Source: Anopheles merus
Lineage: Eukaryota > Arthropoda > Insecta > Diptera > Culicidae
Assembly (NCBI RefSeq): GCF_017562075.2
Contig: NC_054081.1
Location: 5,129,144 to 5,193,143, forward strand
Direction: 5' to 3'
Length of the DNA: 64,000 nucleotides
Under the pieces are notes generated by a model that ran no database searches, was not told the DNA's origin, and worked only from the letters and a program-made list of their open reading frames with translations. This document shows, one piece after another, positions 36,701-49,200 of this stretch (positions are counted from its first letter, which is position 1; each line of letters starts with the position of its first letter). The position numbers were made by a program, and so were the translations under genes.

Positions 36701-39700
36701 AGGCATATGGCATACTTTTCCAGTTGGAATGCAATGGATTGATTTTAGTAATCAAGAGGATCCTATAAGAGGGGAAATTCGATTAGGAAGATACAACTTC
36801 AGCAATCCGCCAACCAAAACAGGGCCAACAGATCATTCAAGCAAGAAACTGTATGCGAGAAAATTCTCCAAAATATTCTTCAGGGTCGTTGAGGTCACTA
36901 CAGTTACATGAAGCCCGTCATGGTGCTAGAATCAATTTAATTCCTGAATAAATAAATCATCAAAATTTGCAACTAAAATGATAGTTATGATGGCCTTTAC
37001 GTTGTGCCGCAGTAATGGCCAAATGTAACTATTTAGATAAACCTTTTTTTTTGTTAACCAGCTCGTACCCTACCGAAACTGTTGCGCCCATCTCCACTTC
37101 CGACCGGTGCAACCTACCGTACGCATGCATTGCGAAACACACACGAGCACTGGGGGGAATGGGAGTTGGTGAAGAGGTTTAATCTTAACCAAAGACAGCT
37201 ACTGACGAGTGCCAAATTGGGGAAGGGAGATAGGAATAGGGGAGCTCAACTCAGCCCAACCAATTCGGTAGACAGCCGAAGGTCTCACCCGCTTAATGCA
37301 CTTGCACTTGCTGTGTGTACTTCATCTTCACGCACGGGGACAGGGTGTCTGTCTGCTTGTTTGATTGGACTTTTTTGCCTTTTTCTTCTTCTTTTTCTTC
37401 ATCTCTCATGCACTGCCACTCTCGCATGTGTGTGTGTGTGTGGTTTTGAGATCAATTTCCGCTACCGAATCAGGCGACTGACAGGGGAGAGCGACTGTTG
37501 CGTGGGCTAACTCGTTCAATTCAGAACAGGTTACACACTGCGGGTCTTGCACGGCGACGGTAGATGGGATGATGATGGGCATGATTATGGAGTAGCGGTC
37601 CAAAAACTTGTTAACCGCTTGGGTGCGTGTTTGTGGCACTCCAAAATCACTTTAGTTTAGACCAGGTATGTCAAACTGGCGGCCCGCGGGCCGCATGCGG
37701 CCCTCGTCAATGCTGAATGCGGCCCGCGAGAATATTTTGAGAATTGCTAAAATCACTCCAAACCAAAAAACTGTTATTACTATTTGTCGAAGTGTATTTA
37801 ATTTTCCAGAGAAGAACAATCAATTAGATGGTATATTTTTCGAATCAAACATGAATGTACCCATAACATCTCATAAACTTATTCTACACAATCGTACAGA
37901 ACAATCGAGACCCTTAAGAAACATTGAATTGAATGCAAACTCAGTCGGTATTATGTTTCGATTAAATTCTGAATATTAGCATTGTATTGTGCACACTCGA
38001 TTGCACATTCTATATGGAAAAATAGATTTGCGACTACCTTCTACCAACGAAAAAGTAATGAAAATAACTTGATACACACACTTGGAAACTTCGCAAAAAC
38101 TAATGATGGATTGTCAGAATCGCATCTTCGGCTCAAAACCATTTTCGATCTTAGCAACTTCGAATCCGCATCTAAAGCAACTTTGAATCCGGCCAAATCA
38201 AACCAACAGTTCCGTTCGGTGCCGTCCGAAGCCTATAGAGCCGTTTAAAGCCATTCGGAACCGTTGGAGTCATCGGTTGTCGCACGGAGCGGCTAATCTA
38301 CAGTGAGAAATGGATCCGGTCGGTCCCACCGAATTTGACCATCTCAATACCCCCGAGTGCCAAGTAAAGGATTCATTCGGCTCCGAATTTCTCCGATTTG
38401 CACGGCTCCAACCTTACAATTAGTGTTGGGTAAAGTAGCACAATTAAGTGTGCTGTGCGCACACGCACATTGCCTTTAGTGTGCTGTGCGCACTGTGCGC
38501 ACAGTGCGCACTTGGAACCAGTGCGGAAGTGCTAGCACAGTGCTAGCACTTTCGCACAGTGCTAGCACAGTGCTAGCACTTTCGCACAGTGCGCTCTCTG
38601 AGCACAGTGCGAAAGTGCTAGCACAGTGCTAGCACATTCGCACAGTGCGCTCTCTGAGCACAGTGCGGAAGTGCTAGCACAGTGCTAGCACTTTCGCACA
38701 GTGCGCTCTCTGAGCACAGTGCGGAAGTGCTAGCACAGTGCTAGCGCTTTCGCACAGTGCGCTCTCTGAGCACAGTGCGGAAGTGGTAGCACAGTGTTAG
38801 CACTTTCGCACAGTGCGCTCTCTGAGCACAGTGCGGAAGTGCTAGCACAGTGCTAGCACTTTCGCACAGTGCGCTCTCTGAGCACAGTGCGGAAGTGCTA
38901 GCACAGTGTTAGCACTTTCGCACAGTGCGCTCTCTGAGCACAGTGCGGAAGTGCTAGCACTGTGCTAGCACTTTCGCACTGTGCTCAGAGAGCGCACTGT
39001 GCGAAAATGCTAGCACTGTGCTACCACTTCCGCACTGTGCTCAGAGAGCGCACTGTGCGAAAGTGCTAGCACTCTGCTAGCACTTTCGCACTGTGCTCAG
39101 AGAGCGCACTGTGCGAAAGTGCTAGCACTGTGCGGAAGTGCTAGCACTGTGCTAGCACTGTGCGAAAGTGCTAGCACTGTGGTAGCACTTAAGGCACTGT
39201 GCTGTGCTGTGCGCACAGTATGGTGTGCTGTGCGCACAGTGCGCACAGCAGCACTTTACCCAACACTACTTACAATGTTACATCATTGATGTTCGATTGG
39301 AGCCACTTCTGTTTTTTTGTCATAATCATGCCACCATCAATTTTAATAAAAATGATTGTAGCCAAGTTGGAATTTTGTATACCCCACATTTTGCAAGACG
39401 AATTAATGTACTTTTGAACCTCCCCAAAAATCTAAACCAAAATGATGTGATTACGCTTAAGCCTAAAGTATTTAGAAGAAGAATTAAAATAATCGAAATG
39501 CCGAAGTCGTGCGATACATAGCTAATTAATAGATTAGCTCACACAGTCCATACCTCAATTCGCGAATCATCTCCCTTCAAGTGCAAAACAAGATTTGCCA
39601 ATCTTTATGGGATCACACACCATGAATCTTCGTCAGATAAAATTATCGTAATTTAACAAAATTATACGTAAAATATGGGTTCGTGTAATAAGAAATGCCA

Positions 39701-41279
39701 CCATATACCACCATATGCCCCTTCGAACTTGGAAATTAGCGAAAAATAATGTTTAAACAGGTTTTTTTTACAATTTTCCTCTTGATCTATCAAAAAATTG
39801 CATGCAAATATTTTTGTTATTCATCCTGCGGTGGATAGCTCGGATGGCTTGAAAAAGATTCGCAACAGGCTGATGACTTCCCCTACCTCAGTGAAAAAGT
39901 GTGGTTGAGTGATATTTTCTAACAGAAGTGCCGTGTTAGAACGCAACTAATGAGAAATTTCCTATTTTAATAATAAGGATGAAAACAACGCATGTGACTT
40001 TAAAAGTACATTAAACTTTTTTTTGAAATAAAAAAGTGCACAATAAAAAAAACATAGCGAATTTGTAAATAAGAAACTATTCCAGATTTGAAGCGAGGAG
40101 TACAAAAAGTCTATTTGTTTAACAATAATGATTTTAAACAGTATTTTATATGAATATTGAGGTATATTTTTTATTCTCAACTTTGCGGCCCACGAATAAC
40201 TGAAAATCTGTACTTGCGGCCCTCTTATGAATTGAGTTTGACACAGCTGGTTTAGACATTCAAGAGCCAAACTCGTATCCAGGCACGAACCTGACCTGTT
40301 TCCAGAGTGCTCCATCCGTCCGGCGAAGAAAGCGGGAAAAACCCCCTTCAACATCACCAGCCAACTCCCCATAAACTTCAGATTTCCAATTCCTGCTTTG
40401 GGTGGCAATGTTGCGAAATTCCAGCTTCCTTTTGCGCGTCGTGTCTACCACGGCCGACGACCGGTTCGGAGGTTCGAGAACGCCTTCTCCGCACTACCTT
40501 CCGGCCAGACTGCTTGTCGCCCTTGTGGAAAGTTAAAAAACAAACGGCACTTGCGTCTTTGCCACGCTCCTACTGAGTTAGAGTGGTTGCCCGCGTCTTG
40601 GGTAATGGGCGCTGTGACGACGGCGGCGCGTGTTAGGCGCCACACGCTAATGGCCATCGCTTATGGCACGCCTCGACCGTGGCGAGCTTAATCGCGCGAT
40701 CGCAGCTGATTGACATAATCGTCCATTAGGGGTGGGTAGATTTGCGAGTTGAACGGCATGGCAGAGGTTGCGGCACCAGTTGGGACGTAGAGGGATGGTG
40801 AGACCTAGCGAGGTAAGCAAAAAGGAAGCATCTAATTGCGGGGCGTTCTCTTCCCTCTTTGCTCGGTTTGCAGTGCCGATGGTGTCGATGGATGGTGAGG
40901 CCCACCCGAACATGACGCTGGCCGCCGTTGGGCTCGGTGCGCTGGTCGCACTCATCATACTGCTCACGCTGATCGCCTTCATAACGCGCCGCGAGCGAAG
41001 GTAAGTCAAGTCTCCCCCAGTAACGCGACGATTGTTGCGCTTCATTTCAAACTAACGTTCCTCCGCAATCTATTTCGCTGCAGTGCGCAAAGCAAGGACC
41101 CGGCCGGGCAAGGACCCGGAACGCCCGCACCGACCGGCGGCACCCGACCCAAGCGACCCGATACGACACCGAGCCTGGCTGCTGCAAAGTGTCCCCCGGT
41201 GGGACCCGGGCCCGCGCCACGCTGCGTGACGTTTGCGAACGATTTCGAGCTGGTAGACGTGGTGGTAACGCGCATGTGA
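29132..41279 (+). CDS. Single-pass membrane protein of unknown family, 144 aa
   Basis: Exons 29132-29243, 40874-41000 and 41084-41279 join in phases 1 and 2 without a break (112 + 127 + 196 = 435 bases, stop TGA). All sites fit consensus: AAG/gtaagt, tttgcag, AAG/gtaagt, gctgcag. Residues 1-50 are acidic and Ala/Ser-rich with no signal peptide (start MERTELLLAEMTEG). A single helix follows at about 53-74 (VGLGALVALIILLTLIAFI), closed by the basic stop-transfer stretch TRRERR. The C-terminal 65 residues are Pro/Gly-rich and end in a hydrophobic-acidic segment, FANDFELVDVVVTRM. By the positive-inside rule the tail should be cytoplasmic. No family is recognised. The 11.6-kb first intron is mostly repeats. 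The gene converges on CAD, whose stop lies 690 bases away. Confidence 0.75.
33131..33300 (+). repeat. Dispersed stem-forming repeat, copy 2
   Basis: Matches 17653-17832 along about 170 bases. It keeps the internal inverted pair: AATTGGACTCTATATCACCC against AAGGGTGCCATATAGTCC. The middle (TTGTTGGGCAAATCCAATAG) is nearly identical in both copies. Confidence 0.7.
33666..33879 (-). mobile_element. tRNA-derived SINE (SINE200-like) with (GAA)n tail
   Basis: Read on the minus strand from about 33879: CTCGTGGTACAGTCGTCAAC, then a B box GGGTTCAAGCCCC, a tRNA-unrelated body, and a tail that becomes (GAA)n (the (CTT)n at 33666-33722 on the + strand). The order of promoter boxes, body and simple-repeat tail is that of a Pol III SINE. 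The wording of the head matches my memory of Anopheles SINE200. No clear target duplication was seen. Confidence 0.7.
38421..39268. mobile_element. hAT-type MITE with palindromic 56-bp repeat core, nested in copy B
   Basis: Termini TAGTGTTGGGTAAAGT and ACTTTACCCAACACTA are perfect 16-base inverted repeats, flanked by the 8-base duplication CTTACAAT (38413-38420 and 39269-39276). Copy A lacks the insertion at the equivalent site (near 23735). The core is a tandem array in one orientation that flips near 38960 and continues in the opposite orientation. No open frame exists. Confidence 0.92.
38520..39190. repeat. Head-to-head array of 56-bp units
   Basis: The unit contains GTGCTAGCACAGTGCTAGCA, then CTTTCGCACAGTGCG, CTCTCTGAGCACAGTGCG and GAA. 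About seven or eight units read left to right up to about 38955. The reverse complement then follows for about three or four units. Each unit also contains smaller palindromes (GTGCTAGCAC, GCACAGTGC). The whole is a near-perfect long inverted repeat. Confidence 0.92.
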
Positions 41280-41344
41280 ATGCAAGGAACAGGAGGAAGC
41301 CTTCCCGACGAAGGCACTGTCGTTGTTTTGTTGTTGTTGTTGTT

Positions 41345-41350
41345 TTTATT
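41345..41350 (-). terminator. Candidate CAD polyadenylation signal (AATAAA on minus strand)
   Basis: TTTATT on the + strand, about 620 bases beyond the CAD stop codon and only 66 bases past the stop of the converging gene. If used, the two 3' ends overlap or nearly so. Confidence 0.35.
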
Positions 41351-41969
41351 GTGTATAGAGACTGCTTTGTTACACGGCACAGAGCTGCTAGGTGGTAAGG
41401 GAATGCGTGCGAGGGCGGAAAGTAACGGGTGCAACCTTTTAGGGCGTAGCTTTAAGTGAGTTTTGCGTGCGGAGATGTAACGAGTGCACTTAGGGGTTTA
41501 GAATTAGTGGACTGGGTCGTCCAGAAGTGGTTCGGCGTTGGTAGATTCGGTGGCTTTCTGGCGCGCGTGCGCGTTTGTGTATGTGGTAGCTTTGGACGTT
41601 CTAAGTTACAAGGGTTCTTCAACGATCTTCGACTATTGGTGGCACACTTTCTGCCCTCTTTCCGACTCCCGTTTCTTGCAATGACAGTGCGAAGTGACAC
41701 TTTTGGTGCGATAATGATGATCTTCTTGAATCTTCAGGGTCGTGGAAAGTGGATTCAGATGCACATTGGCACTCCAATACGGTTGACAGCGTAATCCACA
41801 AGATGCAGCAAGATCTTCCTCATCATCATCAAACGTATCAGCTCACACCGTATCAGAAAAAAGGGTCAGAAAGTGTGCCTCCACCGTCGGAACACGGACA
41901 CCGGCAACTCCTGTAAACCACTGCTGGCACTGGGCACATCACAGCACATCCTTATGCAACGGCCGCCCG

Positions 41970-44900
41970 TCAAATGCGTCCCAGCACCATCGCCAGCAGG
42001 GCCATGCGCACGTACATTCCATACTCGGCCTGGCGGAAGTAGGCCGCCCGCGGATCGCTGTCAATCTCCACGCTGATCTCGAAGACGCGCGGCAGCGGAT
42101 GCATCACGATCATGCGCCGCTTCGCGAGCGTCATTATCTGGGGCGTTAGGATCAGCTGTCCGCAGCACTGCAAGAAAGCCAAACGGGGGAGTTATTAGCA
42201 AACTAGGAAACATGCATGAGGGAGAAAGGGAAAGAGAAACGGCTCACCTTCTCGTACTCCTGCTCGCTCTCGAACCGCTCGCGCTGGATGCGCGTCATGT
42301 ACAGCACGTCCGTGTCGGCGATCGCGGACTCGAGCGTGTCGAACTGGCGCTGCGAGATGCCCTTCCGGTCGACGTACTCGCGGATGTGGGCCGGCATCTC
42401 CAGCCCGGGCGGGCAGACGTACCGCACGTTGACGTTGTACATCGTGAGCAGCCGGGCGAGCGAGTGAACCGTCCGGCCGTGCTTCAGGTCGCCCGCCATC
42501 GTGATCGTCAGCCCGTTCACCGTGCCGATCTCCTCGCGTATCGTGAAGATGTCCAGCAGGGCCTGGGTCGGATGCTCGCCGACGCCGTCGCCCGCGTTAA
42601 TCAGCGGCTTGCGGCAGTGCTGGGCAGCGCGCTGGAAATAAAAGAATAACACAATATGAAAAAAAAACGAACAGCAATTGTTATTGATTCTCGCTCGTTG
42701 CTTTGGCGCTCTGCTGAACGGTTCTAGTGGTGGGAAGATTCCCAGTCGAATTAATTCAGAATGAATAAGAAAGGTAAGATCTGAGCTAAATCACCCATCA
42801 GGTAGTTACTCTCAAACGAGTCATTTAACCAGCCACAAATTTTGATTCACTGACACTGAGTTACGAGTCGAAGCCAAGCGTGGAATCACAAATCATTTCA
42901 AAATCAGAATCAGTTGAAATATAAATGCTACAAGTAGGCGCCGAAAGCTGAATCACTGATTGGGACCTATGCAATGGATTTTTTAACTAAAAAAATGTAA
43001 TTCACCACAAATGAGCTAAGACTCGGTAATATGGGGTAAATTATTATTCGAGTTCGAACTTTCAAAAGAGTGAATCGACTCACGAGTTACATAATTCACA
43101 AACAGTGAGTTACTAATCCCACTCTTTGAGCTTGAACTCTGAAAAGACCTTAATTCTCGAACGATTGAGCCAATATAAATGAATTACTAAACGGAACGGA
43201 TTGAGTTAATTCCTTTCTTGTGGATTCAAATCGCGAAAGAAATATTCAAATCACGAATTTCTTAATTACACTGTGAGCGCACAAGTTTAACTGACGGATG
43301 ATTTATCTCACTGCTCACTAGCTAACTCACTCACTCATAGGAGCGGATTGAGTTGATTCCTCGTATAAATTTACACGAAAGAAATTTTTTTTTTAAACAT
43401 TTTTACCATTCACGGTGAGTGAGTTGTTTCATGCATCGAGGCTTAACATTCAAAAGAGTGTATTATCTCAGAATTTATACGATTCACTATGATTGAGTTA
43501 CACATCACATTCTTCGAGTTTTAACTCTGCAAAGAGTTAAATTCATTAAGATTCAAATAACGAAAGCGATGTTCTATTCACGAATTTTATGGTTTCTGGT
43601 GAATGAGTTGCTTTATGCATCGGAATTTAACTTTCAAATGATTGATTTAACTAACTATAATTTAAAAACTTGTACGTGAGTCACTATTCGACGCTCACTG
43701 TACTGAATTAACTTCCATGAGTTGCATGATTGAATTTCTCTTCAGGATGAACTCTCAAAAGAGTTACACAACAAACGCACCCTTTAATTAATTAAATTGA
43801 AGCTACTATTCGGTGCAGACTGAATTGAATCAACGAAATTTCACTCTCGAAAGAATTGCTCACGGTTTCGGCTCTTAACTCACCGAGTGTAAGCTGCCCA
43901 TCACCACAATCGGATAAATCATAAAAGAATGAAATAAATTCTCCACGACACTCTGCACACAACTACAGCCCACCGCAAAGACTTGGTACGTACCGTGACC
44001 GCACCGGGCAGTGGATGGCGCAGCACAACGACGTCCGCGTACCCCGCCATCACCTGGATGCTGTCCTCGAGCGTTTCGCCCTTGACCGCGGACGAGGACG
44101 TCTCGTCCACGTGGACGACCCGGCCGCCAAGGCGCTGCATCGCCGCCGCAAAGCTGCAGCTGGTGCGCGTGCTGGCCTCGTAGAAGATGGACGCCATCAC
44201 CTTGCCGCGCAGCAGATCGTCCAGCGCCCGCTCCTTCGCCACCCGGCCCTTCATCGTCTGCGCCAGGTGGAAGATCTCGTTCAGGTGCTCCTTGGTGAAC
44301 ATGTCGACCGTGAGCACGTGCCGGCCGATCAGCTGCCGGTCGCGCACCAGCCCGGCGGTGTGGATGCCGAGCGGCTCGAGCGGTCTGCCCGCGCCGCCGG
44401 CCACCGACTGGTTGCCGGTCGAGTCGCAGCGCACCCGGGCGGGCAGCGGCGAGACCGGCCGCAGCGCCGACTGCTCGCCGGCAAAGTGTACGCCGAGCTG
44501 CTTCACGTGCGCATTGGTGCCGTCGGGCGAGAGCAGCTGGTGGAACGCTTCGTTCGTCTGCAGGTCCGGCTCGAGGTCGGCCGGGCGCAGCCCGCCCGCC
44601 CCGGACCCGGACCCGGCGGAGTGGTTCAGCGCGTCGATGCGCTCGATCGAGCCGGCGCCGACCAGCGGCGGCTTGCCACCGTGCCACTCGCGCACGTTCT
44701 GCCCGTAGCCCGGGCCGACCAGCACCAGCCCGTCGACGTAGGCCGTCTCGCCGCGCAGCACCACGCGATGGACGCAGCCCTTCACCCGCCGGCCCGAGAA
44801 CGGCGTCCAGTGGGCCTTGGAGTGTTGCGGCCGGTCCGGGATGATCCACTCCTCGCTCAGATCGATCTCGACGTACGTGTTCGGCTGCTCGGGCAGGTTG

Positions 44901-46248
44901 AAGATGCGGCGCGGGTTGTGGTGGAACTTGCTCACCAGCTCGTCCATCGTCAGCCGCCCGTCGGTGACGGCCGTCAGCAGCAGGGGCAGGATCGTCTCGA
45001 GCCCGGGGAAGCCGGGCGGCGGATTCTCCGACTCCTTCTCTTCGCGCGCGTGCGGCGCGTGGTCCGTCGCAAACACGTCCACCACGTCCAGATTGTCCCA
45101 GAGCGCCTGCTGGTCCTCGGGGCTGCACAGCACCGGCCGCACCTCGCCGCGGCCCGCCCCGATCCGGTCCAGATCGGCGGTGGACAGGAAGAGATGGTGG
45201 GGGCACACCTCGCACGTCACCTTCAGGCCGCGCTCCTTCGCCGCCTTGATCAGCAGTATCTCCTCCTTGCGCGCCACGTGGCACACGTGGATCGGCCGAT
45301 CGGTCAGCGAGGCGAGCAGCAGCACGGCCGCCATCGTTTCGCGCTCCGCGTGCACGCACAGCGGCGCCCGCTTCGGCCAGCTGGCCAGGTGCGCCTGCCA
45401 CACGGACAGCCCGTTCAGCCGCAGCGTGGTGAACGTCTCGTTCAGGTAGAGCTTGAGCCCGGCGGCCTGCGCCGCCAGCTCGTGCACCGTGCCGTAGTTG
45501 GTGGAGGACGCGCCGACGTACAGGGCGTAGTCGCACCGGGCCCCCTTCTGGGCCAGCTCGGACGCCTGCTGGAACGCGGCCCGGTCGACGATGGCCGGCT
45601 GCGTGTTCGGCATGGCCAGCACCATCGTGATGCCGCCGGCCAGCGCGGCCGCCGTCCCGGTCGCGAACGTTTCCTTGTGCGGGGCGCCCGGCTCGCGCAG
45701 ATGCACGTGCACGTCGATGAAGCCGGGCAGCTTCACCATCAGCCGCGAGGACATGCAGTCGATGTGCGTCTTCATGGACGGCACGCCGCCGATGCGCTGC
45801 ATGGCGGCGACCAGCAGCTTCGCACACTTCACGTCCGTCACGAGCGGGATCGAGTAGTCGACGGCCAGCCGGCGGGTGCGGTAGCCGTGCGTCATGAAGC
45901 AGGAGACGCGCCGGGCGCCGCCCCCACTCATCGGCGGGTTGATCACCAGGTCGAACTGCTTGTTGGCGAGATATTCCGCCAGATGGCGCAGCTCACTGCC
46001 CGCGCCCCCGTTGCCACCCCCGTCACCTTCCGACGCGGCGAGCGAATCGAACGTCCACTGTACGCTCTCGACCTGCGGAGTAGAGAAGTGAACGGAGAGA
46101 GAGAGTGTGAGAGAGATAGATACGAAGAGAAGAGAGATAGAAGAAGAGAGATAGAAGAAGAGAGAGAGAGAAGAAGCGAGAAGGAGAGATAAGAAGCGAG
46201 AGATAGAGAGAGAGAGACAGAGAGAGAGATAGGAAGAGATTTAGAGAG

Positions 46249-46290
<42 letters not shown>

Positions 46291-49200
46291 GAGAAAGAGA
46301 GAGAGAGGAATATTTGTAAAGAAAAAGAGATATAGAAAGAGAGAGACAAAGAAACAAAAAGGAATTAATATTTACCAAAAGAGAGATATATACATAGAGA
46401 GAGAGAGAGGGGTACAGAGAGATTAGGAGAGAGAGAGAGGGATATCGAAAGTGTTGGAGACGGCGGGAAAGAAAGAGAGGGATAAAAAGAGACATATAGA
46501 GAGGAATAGAGGAAGCAAAGAAAGGGATAAATAAATAAAGAGAGACCGAGAGAGAAGATAAAATGACATAAAGAAAAATAAAATAGAAAGAGAAAAAGCA
46601 AAAGAGAGAATAAGAGGAGGAAGGAGTGAAAAAAATAAGAGAGAGGGGGAGAGAGAAAGAGAGAGACAGAGAGAGAGAAGTAGAGGAAGACATAGAGATA
46701 TATGAAGAGTGTTGGAGATGTGGAAAGAGAGGGAAGGAAAGAGAGAGAGAAGAAAAGAGAGTAGAGAGAGAGAGAGAGTATTAATAAAATGAAGTAATGT
46801 ATCATGATGACGTGCGCTGGATAAGCGCTGCGGCAGCGTCTCGTCATTGAAGTGTTGCGTTCTACAAGCCGGAAGCGTTTTTATTGCGTTCACACAAAAT
46901 TTGCCAATTTTGATATGAAATAATAGCCATTTAGGACCAACGCTACCCTAGATGAATCGCACAACTAAACTTCTTCAAAATTTCGTGCAGTCATGTCTAT
47001 CAGTAGTGCTGCGACGAAGGAAATGATGATGATGATGATGATGACGACGGTACAGATCATAGTTCCACCCTTTCTTCTGCATACCGTTTGCCGCCTATCT
47101 GCCCAAGAGCAAATGAGTTATTCGAAACACGACAACAAACGCTCCCGTTCGTCTGAAGATTTGGAGCACCATATGCTTGACATCCCGCTGATGGTTGAAG
47201 TCCATTAGGCGCTTCGTATCGATGCCACACTCTTCGTAGTCTTTTTGTTTTTTATGTTTTAAAATATTTATAAACATCACAAATCACCACCACTCATATG
47301 GTGAAGAAGACCAGGTCAATCTTGTAGGGGAAAACTCTCGCAGTAAACACACCGCACAAGGGCAAACAGGGCATGGAGGCAATTAAAAATGAAAGCGATT
47401 TAAAAGGGAACAAGAAACATCGTGATAAATAAACAAATCATTGTAACCATCCAACGAACATATGTTTCTTTTAACAGTCCGTACCATTCCACAGTTTCAT
47501 TTCTTAATAAAATTGAATAGAATACTTCCCTAAAGAACACTGCTTTGCTAAACAAATGTTCTTCAAGATTTGGCAATCTGGTTGTGGATGACAATGCCTC
47601 GCCTAGATCTATCTGAATTAAACTCTGTGGGACCAAACCGTTCCATAGTTTGTAAAGAAAACTCAAGGTAACACATCAATTATTCATTGTTTTCCAAAGC
47701 ATCATTTCAATATAGTAAATAAAAAATCTGTGATGAAGTGTGCCCTCTCCAACTCCCACGAGATACCACGAGATACTATAAGTAGATTTTTACCACTAAC
47801 AGGTGCTACTACCTTTATGGCATGCAGTGTACATAAAGGGTGGTCTCGTTCAAAGTTTCATATTTATGTAGAGTTTTTTGCTCAAAAATATTATTACAAT
47901 TAATTTAGTAAATTTCTTATGAGTAGAGCAAACAATTATTCTTAAACAAAACGAATACCGTGAAAGATTGATGACCCAACTACTCTCAGCTTTCACCAGA
48001 AAATTAACAGAATTGCGGAATTGGAATGCCTTAACATCTTTGTTTTGACAAAAAGCGTAATTTTCAAAGTAGCTCGAGCCATCGTTGCGCATGCAGTCAA
48101 TGCAATGCCGTATAGAAGATAATCAATAACGTTCCTTTACTTCCGAGAGACAAATGCAGTTGCGAGACTCTATAAACAAAGCATTCAACCGTTCCTTTAC
48201 TTCGTCGATCGTTCTGACGACCCCAAGTTTCCCTAGGAGCCAAAGAAGAATATCAAAATGTTGCTTTCAATCAAAATAAAAGGTTTATTTGCCCTAATTT
48301 ACTCACAAAAACACCTGCTCAAGATGCTTTTTTGATGCACTGATTACCTTTTTTGTAATTCTTCAACTCCCAGGAAATGTATTCTAAACAAAACATCTGA
48401 AGTTGAAGTTGGAGAAACCGCTGTAGGAGTAGTCGTTTAATTATTTGCAGTTGATGTTTACTCATAATGTAAGAGAATATCATCTTCACAAATCCATCAA
48501 ATCTACCCTTTACTTCTTCCTGAGTCGATTTTTTGCTTTCCTGAAACGCTTGAGACATGCGATGGAAATATTGAACAAATAAACAAATAAATACATTCCG
48601 CCCGTAAGCTCTCAATAGCCCCATGTGCGCATGCTTTCTCCACTAATTACACCTCCACTTGAAAGCGTCCCAAAAGCATCGTCCAATTCCGCCTCTAAAC
48701 AAGCCGAACGGGCGGCACTGTTCTGTACGAGCGACATGTACAGCAAAAGTGTCCCGGGTGCTCCCACGAGTCCACGGAATGAAGGGCCACTCCAGCTTGA
48801 CAGGATGGCTGTTCGTTTTTTTTTTTTTATTAACTCATTTATGTCCACATGTCCAAGGCATTTATGGACACATCCCATGTCCCGTAACACATGTACCTGT
48901 GCTTGATTGGTTTTTCCCGGTAGTAAAGCCACGGGGCCAACCGACGGCTCGCATCCAGTGTCGTACCCTAATCCCGTGAATCAATTTTCTTAAGTGCCGC
49001 ATGCGGAACTGGTCGACCGGGCCGGCCGCTACGCTGCGCCCCCTTATCGACCGATCGCCTCCCGGGTGACAATGTAGGGAGCCTCGACGAGTGCTCGACC
49101 GAACAACCCGGGTGCGCGATGTCTCAATCATCGTAATTAAAATTCGCGAGACCGCGAAACAACCGCCCCGGGAGGACGCGCCTGCTCGAGCGAGTCATAT

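Larger units (their letters stand above)
37663..40249 (+). mobile_element. Non-autonomous hAT-like element, copy B
   Basis: The left terminus is CAGGTATGTCAAACTGGCGG and the right terminus on the other strand is CAGCTGTGTCAAACT. The perfect 8-base flanking duplication is GTTTAGAC. The interior aligns with copy A but has extra segments (for example about 37850-38130 and about 39790-39890) that copy A lacks. It contains the later insertion at 38421-39268. It has no transposase frame. Confidence 0.9.
29244..40873. other. 11.6-kb intron of the 144-aa membrane protein gene
   Basis: No further exon is supported. The intron holds AT-rich unique DNA (29.9-31.5 kb), the stem-forming repeat (33131-33300), a SINE with (CTT)n (33666-33879), and hAT-like copy B with its nested palindromic element (37663-40249). 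A short open stretch at about 36223-36372 (PPGDYRELQLNVIFEVIQ) looks coding-like but has no start, splice sites or recognised family. Confidence 0.6.

Noticed and set aside
44015..46192. 725-residue + strand open frame opposite CAD
   Set aside because: Shadow of the CAD exon: Arg/His/Val-rich antisense of GC3-rich codons, with no family features. The real minus-strand frame has DHOase and ATCase motifs.
46023..46893. Leu/Ser-rich minus-strand frames of 100-160 residues that look like membrane proteins
   Set aside because: Translations of a CT-rich low-complexity tract.
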